From Acanthaster planci (Eukaryota; Echinodermata; Asteroidea; Valvatida; Acanthasteridae): a stretch of DNA of 64,000 bases. Shown here one piece after another: positions 44,101-53,920 of the stretch. The notes beneath the pieces were generated by a model, which was not told the DNA's origin, made no database searches, and saw nothing but the letters and a program-made list of their open reading frames with translations. Location: NCBI RefSeq assembly GCF_001949145.1, contig NW_019091426.1, positions 123,247 through 187,246 on the forward strand, read 5' to 3'. Within the stretch, counting starts at the first letter, position 1. The number at the start of each line of letters is the position of its first letter. The position numbers and the translations under genes are program-made.

Positions 44101-46714
44101 AAGACCTCCAATCAGAATAGACCTTCAACATGACATCACAATTTGTTAACGTGTAGTTTCCTATGGCAGGGAAGTGAGACGCTATCCATCAAGGCCCTGT
44201 AGGAAAGAGATTATGAAAAGTATGACATCATCATTATTTTAGGATGTAAATCATAATGACATGGCTGGAATACACATTCCAGTCACGAGCCATTCGAATG
44301 AATTCCAACAAAAGCATTTCCAGTCATTGCTCACCCTGTAACTTATGGCTGGTCTCGTGAACGGTCTTTGGATGGGTCTCAACAACATGTACATCACTGC
44401 ATACCGCAGCTGTACATTTGTGAACTTGTAGCACTCCCAAGGAATGCAGGTTCAATATCTGTTATTGTCTGTATTTCTTCTTCTTCTCAAAAGTTGTTAT
44501 TCAGATCTTCTGAAGTACTGAAACAGTATTCAGAAACCAAAGTTACCAACTGAAAATGGTATTTACAAGATTTTTTGGGGGGAGGGGCACACAACACTTG
44601 GTGATGACGCACAGAAAAGTTGGACCAAATTTTTGATTTGTAACTTCATCATGACATAGAAGTGTCTTTGCTGTGAGATTAGTGTGCATGCAGGTAAGAT
44701 TGGACAAATATGCCGTCACGTATACATCTTCATGTTTACAGTATTTACCATGTGTAAACTGTGATTTGAAATTCCACAATGATGTTACCTGGCATGTTCA
44801 TAAGCACATAGGCAAAATAAATGTAGTTTGGAATATTTCCTAAAATAGAATTTGGCATAATATTCGAATGCATGTTTCATTTTTGTACATATTAAAAGAT
44901 GTTTTACCAAATCAAAAAAGTTGATATAAAGTGAGAAAGTTTTGAGAAAAGTGAGATTCCAGTTCTTTGAAATATTTGCAATAATTTCCAGTCAGAAGTT
45001 GTCGTCAGACTCATGCTACTCAATCAATGCAGAAAATGTCAAAAGTAATCATCTTATATATTTATTTGCCAATATTCCAAATCCAGTTGGTAATGCAAAC
45101 AGATTTTTACAAAACACTTTTTTGTAATATTTCTACTTATTTGTATGGCTTATGTATCATCTTACAAATTTGTATCTCACACATTCTTACAGAATCAATT
45201 AAACGCAAAATGCAGTGATCCAGTCTCTTGGTCAGTGTGATTGATTTTTGATTGATAGGTTCTGTGCTGTATTTATTTCATTGAAACATGCGTGGCAACA
45301 TTTGAAATTTGAATGTGACTGAAATTTATGCTTTCAATAGTTCACATGTATTCTGTTAATATTTAGGGATGGAAAGTCACGAAAGATGCATTTTAAAATC
45401 AATACCACTTGAAAGTAGATCGTGTAATGCCAACGACAAATTTAATAAAAATCAACAATTATGTCAATAATTTATAGCATAAAATATGTGTGTCCTGTTC
45501 AAATGTCTTTTGTAGCTGCCTTCCCTAATGTAGTCATAAAATAGTCCTTACAACAAACCTGCCGAAATGAATTACCCACCAGAAACATTTCTTAGCAGAA
45601 TTTGGCTTCAAGGAGTGAATTGTATAAACCATTACTGGTAAATACAATATTGTGGAGTCAATAACTTTTGTACTTTTCACCAATATTTTCACACACTGCT
45701 CATCAATGGGAAATAGCAATCTGTACCAAACCTCATTGTTTTTGGTAAGACTATTGCTACTTCCAATAAAATAAGTTTCAATTCATTCTATTGCTTCCTT
45801 TTTCCTATGTTTGTGCTGTGGGGCGTCATGTAGTTGGCTGTGTCCAAGCTCAATACTTTGCTACAGTATGGAGACTATCGGCTTGTGGCCGAGTGCATTT
45901 CCTGTGGTTCGTATTCAGGCTAGCCATAGCCGCATGATTTAGGCACGGCTTATGCATTGCATATGCAGCTTGCTTTGGAGAGTTTGAAACTGAAAATCTA
46001 GTGCACACCTAAGAAACAGATGGTGGAAAAGCTGGAAGTATTTATCCTGAACCCATCTGATGTAATATCACCTCTTAACCACTTTAGTATACAAAGAGAG
46101 CTGAAATAAAGTACATTTTCAGTCTGCTGTCGGTCCTTTTAATTCATATATTATCCAGCAAATTGACACTATTACTCCCATTTCTAAGCATCCTTGCCCA
46201 GCATCATTAGGTATCTGATCGAACTTTATCCCTCCCAGATCCTTCAAAATCTAACAGAGGCTAATTTACAGACCTCATAATCAAAGAAAATGCATGCTTA
46301 GCAGAAAAAGGTCACCAGCCAAAGCGTCTTGCAAAGTTTACAGTGAGGGGCTGGTTTTAGAGATTTGCTAAGAGATTTTTTTTTTCTCAACACTTCCATG
46401 AAATTGGGACCTGCAGGACATGGCTTGGACTTGACAAGTTAGGTGAGACCGATAGAGTTTAGCCACTATTTACTTACATGTGGCTTGATGCTTGATGAAA
46501 GTTCAGGTACAGAGAGTGTGGCCGTTGGTTGCTGCAGAGTAGTTGGTATTGGAGAATGAAGGAGTTTCTTGACAAAACACCCCACAGAGTAATGGTTGTC
46601 TCTGCCTAGTCAACGGCAAACGCATCAACTACATGTGAAAAAAGGCTTTCAAAGACAGCATCTAAGCTTTTGCATACACAAAATCTAGTATCACCAACAA
46701 TTTTGCTCTGGGGT
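41124..46714. other. Convergent 3' interval between Rab gene and PSME3IP1
   Basis: 5.6 kb, mostly AT-rich, without a recognisable exon. It should contain the Rab 3' UTR (AATAAA occurs near 45767 and 46104; I cannot choose between them) and the short 3' UTR of PSME3IP1. It holds the Tc1-like MITE at 43736-44097 and a weaker inverted-repeat candidate near 41300-41523. Confidence 0.45.
43736..44097. mobile_element. Tc1/mariner-type MITE, 362 bp
   Basis: About 28-bp inverted ends: left CAGTCATTTGCAAAAGTTTA, right (reverse complement) CAGTCATTTGCAAAAGTTTA, continuing GAACCACC and ATACCACC. TA follows the right end (44098-44099); on the left the duplication has mutated to AC. The interior phrase TTTAGTGTGCCCTCCTTTAA is typical of Tc1-like element termini. 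No transposase. Confidence 0.85.
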
Positions 46715-49700
46715 TCATGTTGTATTGCCTTTCTTTTTGGGTCTCCTGTGGACCACGGAATTGAGTAAATCCACCTCCGAGTCACTGCTCGAAGTGTCTG
46801 AGTCACTGCTGTTGCTATAGAAACCGAGTCCGGGGAGGATGCTGACCACTTGGGCTTTGTCCCCTGCGTCCACCAGTGGCCGCTCAGCAGTTTCGCTGAC
46901 CATTGCATGAGTACTACTGGCTGTCTGTGGGTCACTGGTAGTGCTCTGTATGGTATCGGGCCCATTCTGTGATGTTGACGTTGCGCGCTCAGACGATGCT
47001 GCCAACAATGATGAACTCTTGACTTTTTTCTCTCCGTTTCTGTCATCTGAGTCACTTCTGTAACACACGAAGATCAAAAATACCAAGAAGTAAAGTTATG
47101 TCATTTCTCGGTTAGTTTGTTGGAGGACACATAACGGCTGGATCATAATGCCCACAAATGCAAAGGGGCACAAATGGACATTACAATACACTTTCAACAA
47201 AATTCCCAAAAGTTGAAATGCGTTCACCTTTTGCAAATTTGCTGCACAGACATTGGATCCCACAATCGTGCAACAATTTTGAGTCTGTGTACACTTTCAC
47301 GCCATATTGGAACCAGCCATTAGACTACCAAACTCCTGTTACTTTTACTTCAACAATGAACTCTGACCTCTTCCTCTTGACGACACCAGCGAGGAGGGAG
47401 GCTTGTGTTCTCTTACTCGACGACGCTCCGCCCACTTTGGCCACCGTTGTCTTTTCTGTTGGCAGCGGTCTGTCCATCAGCTTTACCTTCGGTTCACTTG
47501 CAGGTACCACTCTTTCGTAGACTCGTGACATTAAGAAATAATTTCAGGCACCAATAAATACACAACAGTAAAACAATGAAATCACTGAAAAGTACCTCAA
47601 ATATTTCAACCATGTTTCTATTTCCTCTTAATATGATGCAAAATGCAAAAAACTGAACTCAAGTTCAGACATCCAACACAGTAAACTAACAATCCTTTCT
47701 TTGCTTTCTACATCAAGACGCGTGTAAAGGAAATGTAGCTTGCCTGAAAGGTCCCTATCCGTAGAAAAAAAATTATTCAAAAACCAGGTGATGGATTTGG
47801 GTAGGCCCTGCAGTAGGCTCATAGTGGACAGCCCTATCTTCTGTCGATACACACGCCACTAGCAAACGAGCAAATACTGAGTCAGTTGGAGGAAGTAGCA
47901 GAGAAAGGGTAATAAAATCCATTGACTGTGGGTACAATTCTGGACGGCACACATGCACCTCACACAACCTCACAGCTGCCAGGTTCTGTAAGGCCATGGA
48001 GTTTAGGCAATGGCAGAGCAGCCACACAGATGGTATTCAAGGATATTGTGTATTCTTTCATCTCCTTCAGCAAGTTTTTCTCCTCCCTCAATCGTTTGGT
48101 CTGCAACTCCATCTGCCGGTCGGCAACCTGGTCTAAGAATTTGCTCTCGTCTTCGTCAATACCTCTGACCATGTTTTCTGTGTGACAAACATACAACTGA
48201 TGTATTAAGCTTTTCAAAGAATGGACAGTTGTTTTGCGGGCTTTCAGATAGCATGGAGTACACAGCATTGTTCATTCATTTATGCACTAACTCCATACTT
48301 GCATTACTGAGAAAAGAGTTTTTTCAAATGAGGGGAGAAGTCAAAAGCTTATTACAAACCTGAAGAGAGAAAGCCATCGGCAATAAAGATCATATTAAAC
48401 CCCACAAATCACATGCTATGAAAAGTACACAGAATTGGGGGGCAACTGATAACCAAACCCTCAGGTCCACCCTGATGGAACTCAAAGTCAGGTAGCTAAA
48501 TCAGACAGTTAGGAAAGTACCATTGCACCAACCAGACTCTCCCTTGACCCTAACTTCCTTCAGTGATTTACAAGGAACCTTCCTCATCCTTGCAAATCTC
48601 CACATAAATTGTGCACATGAACGGTTGCGCTCCCTTTATTTCTGGTATGCCTAAATCCCACACTAAACATGTTCAGCGTACTGGTACAGTACTCATCCTA
48701 ACAGATTCCAACAGGCCCTGGTGTTGGAGTTTGGCCGATAGGGAATGGTTAGGGTTAAGTTGATGATGGGAAAAATCATTGTAAACATTGCACAGACCGG
48801 ATAGCACTCACTGAATTGGAACTGTTCTTCATAGTCAGCCTGTTTCTTTTCTTTCTGTTCCTGTAGTTTCTCATAAAGACTCCGAGGGTCATTGTCCTCC
48901 TCTGGGCATTCTACAGCAATAAACAAGAGACCGATACACATGTAGGTGATAACAAACATTAGGACCACGCTGTGTGAAACTAATACAACCCCTGACCGTA
49001 TTCAAGCACGATTGGCAGAAAGATGACACTGTGTTGAAAAATTGTTCCTGATGTAGGAAGAGTGTAGTTTGTGAATTTTGAGGGAAATTATGATGTGGGG
49101 TAAAGAACATAGCCGAGATGCAAGCGTCACACCAAAAGAGAAAGATCACAACAGCGGACAATGCACACAGTGCCATCCTGGGAAGACCAGAATGCTTAGT
49201 GCACTACGAACTGGAAAACACCTGACCCATTTTCTGCACAGGATTGCTGCAAAACTCAAAGAGTTTTAGGAGAGACAAGTTTTCATTTCAAACCGAACAA
49301 GTACAAATGTTCTACAGTCCAAAAATAACTGATTATTTTTAACCCAACAGTCCTGAATTCTTTCAACCGTTAGAAAATTCAGGGCAGTAAAATTACCAAT
49401 AGCGGAGCGGTAATTACAAATGTGATTAATTACTGTTGGAACAGTTTAATATGCAATCCATCACAATGCAAGTCAACCCAGTTTGAAACCAACTTGGTGT
49501 GAGTTAACTCAGTCTCTGGTGAACTTGGTTAAAAGCCAACTTGATCCAAAGTCAACTCAGTCTCTAAAATGCACATAAATAATGCCATATAAATATGGGA
49601 ATATATATGTGCTTTGTTGGTCTTAAATGTGCATTTAAGACTGGGCTCAGGAGAATGGATGCGACTTCATTCATCTGAGCTGGTCTTAAACGTTACTTCA

Positions 49701-52700
49701 AGACTGGCCAAGCAAATTTATTCTTATTTATTCAAAAAATCGCAAGAAAAAGATTTGAAAAAAAATTTCAAAATCCCAGTTCCATTTTTTTTCGTTCATC
49801 CAGGTTGCTTGGAAAGAAAACCTACATTTTTCTATGAAACTCTCACTTCATATACATGTATCTTGAGCATCTAAAAAGCTTTAAGTCTCTACTTTTTTGT
49901 ACATTTGCAGAAAGTCCAATTTTATTCCTTGTACATGTGCATGATTGCCCTTGTATGAACTAAATTGTGCATGCACAAATTGTGCATGCACAAGTTGGCG
50001 CACAAGTTGGCGCACAAGTTGGCGCACAAGTTGGCGCACAAGTTGGTGCACAAGTTGGTGCACAAGTTGGCGCACAAGTTGGTGCACAAGTTGGCGCACA
50101 AGTTGGCGCACAAGTTGGCGCACAAGTTGGCGCACAAGTTGGCGCACAAGTTGGCGCACAAGTTGGCGCACAAGTTGGCGCACAAGTTGGCGCACAAGTT
50201 GGCGCACAAGTTGCCGCACAAGTTGCCGCACAAGTTGGCGCACAAGTTGCCGCACAAGTTGCCGCACAAGTTGCCGCACAAGTTGGTCAACGTATGAGTT
50301 GGCACGCATACAAGTGGGTCAGTGAATGAGTTGGTGCGTACGAGTTGACCAGCATTCATCTGAAACTCTGGAAGTTATGGAAAGTAAAGGTTTACGGTGG
50401 TTTCATTTCTTTTATGCAAAGTTATGTCAACGTATGTCCAGTGTCCATTATAAAGCAAGTTAATTTGGCATCAAGTTGACTTGGGACCGAGTTGACCTGG
50501 GACCCAGAAGGCTTGGGAGGAAAGAGTTCTATATACGGATGCCACTTGACACCCTGTGCACAAACCCTATGATTATGAGACTGGTCTGAAAAATTTAAGT
50601 GTTTTCTTAGTAAATGACTTGGTATTTACCCTGCTAAATTGAACTTTTCTGGACATGTTTTTGCTTTCTGATGGTGTCAGGTCAACTCGCCCCCTGACCG
50701 ACTTGCCTCTTACTGACTCGCCCCTTTCCAACTCGCCCCCTCGTAAACTTGCCCCCTGACNNNNNNNNNNNNNNNNNNNNNNNNNNNNNNNNNNNNNNNN
50801 NNNNNNNNNNNNNNNNNNNNNNNNNNNNNNNNNNNNNNNNNNNNNNNNNNNNNNNNNNNNNNNNNNNNNNNNNNNNNNNNNNNNNNNNNNNNNNNNNNNN
50901 NNNNNNNNNNNNNNNNNNNNNNNNNNNNNNNNNNNNNNNNNNNNNNNNNNNNNNNNNNNNNNNNNNNNNNNNNNNNNNNNNNNNNNNNNNNNNNNNNNNN
51001 NNNNNNNNNNNNNNNNNNNNNNNNNNNNNNNNNNNNNNNNNNNNNNNNNNNNNNNNNNNNNNNNNNNNNNNNNNNNNNNNNNNNNNNNNNNNNNNNNNNN
51101 NNNNNNNNNNNNNNNNNNNNNNNNNNNNNNNNNNNNNNNNNNNNNNNNNNNNNNNNNNNNNNNNNNNNNNNNNNNNNNNNNNNNNNNNNNNNNNNNNNNN
51201 NNNNNNNNNNNNNNNNNNNNNNNNNNNNNNNNNNNNNNNNNNNNNNNNNNNNNNNNNNNNNNNNNNNNNNNNNNNNNNNNNNNNNNNNNNNNNNNNNNNN
51301 NNNNNNNNNNNNNNNNNNNNNNNNNNNNNNNNNNNNNNNNNNNNNNNNNNNNNNNNNNNNNNNNNNNNNNNNNNNNNNNNNNNNNNNNNNNNNNNNNNNN
51401 NNNNNNNNNNNNNNNNNNNNNNNNNNNNNNNNNNNNNNNNNNNNNNNNNNNNNNNNNNNNNNNNNNNNNNNNNNNNNNNNNNNNNNNNNNNNNNNNNNNN
51501 NNNNNNNNNNNNNNNNNNNNNNNNNNNNNNNNNNNNNNNNNNNNNNNNNNNNNNNNNNNNNNNNNNNNNNNNNNNNNNNNNNNNNNNNNNNNNNNNNNNN
51601 NNNNNNNNNNNNNNNNNNNNNNNNNNNNNNNNNNNNNNNNNNNNNNNNNNNNNNNNNNNNNNNNNNNNNNNNNNNNNNNNNNNNNNNNNNNNNNNNNNNN
51701 NNNNNNNNNNNNNNNNNNNNNNNNNNNNNNNNNNNNNNNNNNNNNNNNGGCCATACGTGCTTGGCAAACTTAGGGGGCGAGTCGGTCAGGAGGCAAGTCG
51801 GTCAGGGGGCGAGTCGGTAAGGGGGCGAGTTGGCTAGGGGGCAAGTTGGTAAGGGGCGAGTCGGCTAGGAGGCGAGTCGGTCGGGGGGCGAGTTGGTAAG
51901 GGGCGAGTCGGCCAGGGGGCGAGTTGACCTACAATCTTTCTGATGGCTATTAAGTCACTGTAGGCAAGAATTACTGGCATCCATATATGGAACTCTTCCT
52001 GGCTTGGGATTGTTACGCCCCAACTATAGCATCTGTCCCAACTATAGCCGGGACAGTCCTGCGGCAGCTGGGCTGCCCCAACTATTGTTGACAAATATCT
52101 ATAGAAATTTTGTCAACCTTGTCCAAGTTTATGCATCTAACTTACATTTGACACAATTCATCTAAAATATGGCACTTCATCTATGACATGACACTGTGGT
52201 GTAAACAATATGACTTTGGCACATGCTGGACACATGTACACTGGACATGTGTGCTACAGTTGGGCCAGTCGACACCGTACCCATATCTCCATCATGTCCC
52301 TCTGAGTTTGGTTTTAAATAAAAGACACAAGCAAACAATGCCTCTCCCAAGAAAAAATCGAACAAAAAATAATGTTAAACTGACAAGTCATGCAAGTGGA
52401 CCATATAATATGGACTGCTGACTGAAAATAAGTTCCAGCGACAAATTGTGAATTTTGCCGACATACAGTCATAGTCCGACTCATACATTACTTTTGGTTC
52501 ACAATGTTCATGGTTGAATATCCCCCGACTTGAAGTTCTGCATCGAGGCACGCAAATTAATGTCGGAAATGCACGTACTACCATAAAATCGTCATGATCG
52601 TATTATCATTGGCAACTGTTTACCAAGTGGCTGGTCGGCGGTGCGAACTTTTTCCCATTCTTCTTGCCTTTGTCTTCGCTTGTCTTCAAGTTCTGTCTCA

Positions 52701-52738
52701 GAGACAAATGACCTGAAAGAGACTCCTTCACCAGCCAT
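46715..52738 (-). CDS. PSME3IP1: PSME3IP1 (FAM192A/NIP30/PIP30), PA28-gamma interacting protein
   Basis: Five exons, 52738-52624, 48910-48812, 48177-48047, 47516-47368 and 47057-46715, encode 278 residues (human 254). PIP30 binds the nuclear proteasome activator PA28-gamma and alters which substrates the 20S-PA28-gamma complex takes. The N-terminal NIP30 region shows [57 protein letters not shown] and a coiled-coil stretch [14 protein letters not shown]; then [11 protein letters not shown]. The C-terminal [20 protein letters not shown] is the acidic, casein-kinase-2-type segment that in human PIP30 mediates PA28-gamma binding. Intron 3 has AT-AC ends; the other introns are GT-AG. Intron 1 (3.7 kb) contains a 12-bp minisatellite, nested transposons and the large gap. 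Start: ATG at 52738, which gives the family N-terminus. Confidence 0.95.
47517..48046 (-). other. AT-AC (U12-type) intron of PSME3IP1
   Basis: The donor reads ACA|ATATCCTT, an exact match to the U12 5' splice consensus. Near the acceptor, TTTCTTAAT resembles the U12 branch site TTCCTTAAC and is followed about 15 bases later by CTAC|GAAAGA. Using these ends joins KEMKEYT to [10 protein letters not shown] in phase 0. No good GT donor follows KEMKEY, and the nearby alternative acceptors CAC and GAG lead to an early stop. Confidence 0.85.
49440..49565. repeat. Degenerate AACTTG/AGTTAACTC repeats
   Basis: Loose tandem words such as CCAACTTGGT, GAGTTAACTCAGTC, AACTTGGTT and CCAACTTGATCC recur every 10-30 bases. 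Similar words (AAGTTGACTTGGGACC) occur at 50455-50510. They resemble the core of the nearby 12-bp minisatellite and may share its origin. Confidence 0.5.
49989..50286. repeat. 12-bp minisatellite, about 24 copies
   Basis: Unit CACAAGTTGGCG repeats with no length change. Variants cluster: GGT replaces GGC in copies 5, 6 and 8, and GCC replaces it in copies 19, 20 and 22-24, a pattern of stepwise spread by unequal exchange or slippage. The period is a multiple of three and stop-free in most frames, giving spurious long open frames on both strands. It lies in PSME3IP1 intron 1. Confidence 0.97.
50675..51935. mobile_element. Foldback-like element with subrepeat-built inverted arms
   Basis: The direct repeat CTTTCTGATGG flanks the insert (50664-50674 and 51936-51946). 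Its ends are inverted: TGTCAGGTCAACTCGCCCCC (left) and TTGTAGGTCAACTCGCCCCC (right, reverse complement). Both arms consist of tandem 16-bp units (GGGGGCGAGTCGGTCA on the right arm, its complement on the left), about ten units visible on the right and four to five on the left. The middle is a 988-base gap, preceded on the right arm by a short non-repeat CCATACGTGCTTGGCAAACT. Inverted arms made of subrepeats are the defining structure of foldback elements. Whether the gap encodes a protein is unknown. Confidence 0.8.
50761..51748. other. Assembly gap (988 N) inside the foldback-like element
   Basis: The true length is unknown. Inverted 16-bp arrays on both sides explain why assembly failed. Open frames spanning it are artefacts. 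Confidence 0.98.
52013..52280. mobile_element. Second, incomplete copy of the 340-bp TIR element
   Basis: Starts TTGTTACGCCCCAACTATAG and follows the element at 30566-30905 through GACACAATTCATCTAAAATA, TGGCACTTCATCT and AACAATATGACTTTGGCA. The sequence departs after about GCTACAGTTGGGCCAG, so the right terminal repeat is missing. It begins four bases after the duplication that ends the neighbouring MITE. Confidence 0.75.
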
Positions 52739-52870
52739 GCTGGTGACGTGAAATAAATTTGTTTCTGAAAAACAAAAAACAGAGAAACCCGAAACCGTGT
52801 ACGGCCGGTCGACGACGCGTCGTACGGTACGTGCACGCGTCAAAATCTTGAGGGCGCTATTACAAAAACA
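52739..52870 (-). promoter_or_regulatory. CpG-rich presumed promoter/5' UTR of PSME3IP1
   Basis: Just upstream of the start codon the sequence is unusually CpG-dense (ACGGCCGGTCGACGACGCGTCG) in an AT-rich setting. The perfect palindrome CGACGACGCGTCG-type core stands out. Promoter function is inferred from position and composition; no TATA box is evident. Confidence 0.45.
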
Positions 52871-53469
52871 TTCCCCGTATTTTAATCACCAGTTCTTATT
52901 TCTCGCGTACGTGCTAGGTACCCACCACTGTGCTGCTGCATGCATTGTAAGGGATGAAACTGTATCAAATGCTGAACAGCACCATCCCAGAGCTGCCACC
53001 AGAACGTCAGTGCACGTCTCACTCCAGAACAGTACTCTTGAGAGAAAAACTACAAAAATGTGCAGTACATGTACTATGTCAGTTATTATTAGGGTAGAGT
53101 ACTTGTATTCATTATTCTATTCTAGCACTAATACGTCAATTCTCTTTGTAGATTCAGTCACTGGTAATGAGGCTGAAGGTATTTATTTGTGGAGTTTGGG
53201 GGTTTAGATGAAGCCACACCAATGTATTCAGAGCTGACAGGCTTTTCATTTTTTTCTTCTTATGATATAAACCCTTTTTTGTTTATAAACATTGCCTACT
53301 GCTTTGATACGGACAACCAAAGCTTGTAGAAAGTTCACTAGTGGCAGCAGCTTTTGTCTCATTGTATACTTGAGGAAGCTATTGTCATTGAATAATTTTT
53401 AATTTGTATCTCCAAAGTGTTAAATAGCTGAATGAGTTTCTTGAACACTTTGTAAATTTTTCTGTTGTT

Positions 53470-53790
53470 TTTGTATCAATGGGGTCATACTTTGCCAGCT
53501 GCTGCCAGGCAAAAACTATGACTGTAACAAAGTTTGGCTGGCCAGTTTTGGAGACAGAGCTTTTTTCCAGCATTGCATCTCGCTTATGGAACTCGCTCGC
53601 TGATCATTTGAGACAAGAACATGACATCAAACATTTTCAGCAGCATCTCAAAACATTCTTTTTCTCATTAGCTTTTTCATTGTGAGCACCAAATTGAGTT
53701 TTCCTTTTCCACCTTAGACCGGTGCCTTCAAATAATTTACAGATTAAGTGCGCCTTATAAGTGCTTTATTAATATTATTGTTAGTATTAT
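53470..53790 (+). mobile_element. 3' remnant of a non-LTR retrotransposon (CR1/L2/jockey-like)
   Basis: The frame reads FSSIASRLWNSLADHLRQ, then HDIKHFQQHLKTFFF, the typical C-terminal tail of LINE reverse-transcriptase ORFs (R-L-W-N-S-L-P-x-x-I/L-R, then F-K-x-x-L-K-T-x-L-F). It is followed by GCGCCTTATAAGTGCTTTAT and a TATTATT-rich end, as in CR1/L2-type 3' tails. Only the last part is present; the rest is 5'-truncated. Confidence 0.8.
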
Positions 53791-53799
53791 TCTTATTAA

Positions 53800-53920
53800 C
53801 GAAAATGGGTCACTTGGGAGACATTCCCATAGGAACGTGCACAAAATTTTTCAACCTTTTTTTATCTCAGTCTCGGTGAATTTCATTCACTGTTTTAAGA
53901 CCTTAAGCTCAACACAGATT
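53800..53920. repeat. Interspersed repeat shared with the flank of the 26 kb gap
   Basis: ATGGGTCACTTGGGAGACAT and CCCATAGGAACGTGCACAAA match, in reverse orientation, sequence at about 26180-26260. Family unknown. It directly follows the LINE remnant. Confidence 0.6.

Larger units (their letters stand above)
50519..52000. mobile_element. ~210-bp MITE split by a nested foldback-like insertion
   Basis: Left part 50519-50674 and right part 51947-52000. Inverted ends: GGAAAGAGTTCTATATACGG (left) and AGGAAGAGTTCCATATATGG (right, reverse complement). The 9-bp direct repeat GGCTTGGGA flanks the whole (50510-50518 and 52001-52009), the target duplication of this older insertion. The two halves joined align with the uninterrupted copy at 7.2 kb. 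Confidence 0.85.

Noticed and set aside
47368-47531. Starting PSME3IP1 exon 4 at the upstream MSRVYERVV frame start
   Set aside because: It would need an acceptor that is absent. The AC acceptor before GAAAGA joins in phase with exon 3.
49881-50359. Long open frames on both strands encoding 4-residue repeats (QLVR, NLCA, HKLA, AQVG)
   Set aside because: They are a by-product of a 12-bp non-coding minisatellite whose period is a multiple of three.
50573-51837. Open frames of 360-390 codons across the N run
   Set aside because: They consist almost wholly of undetermined bases.
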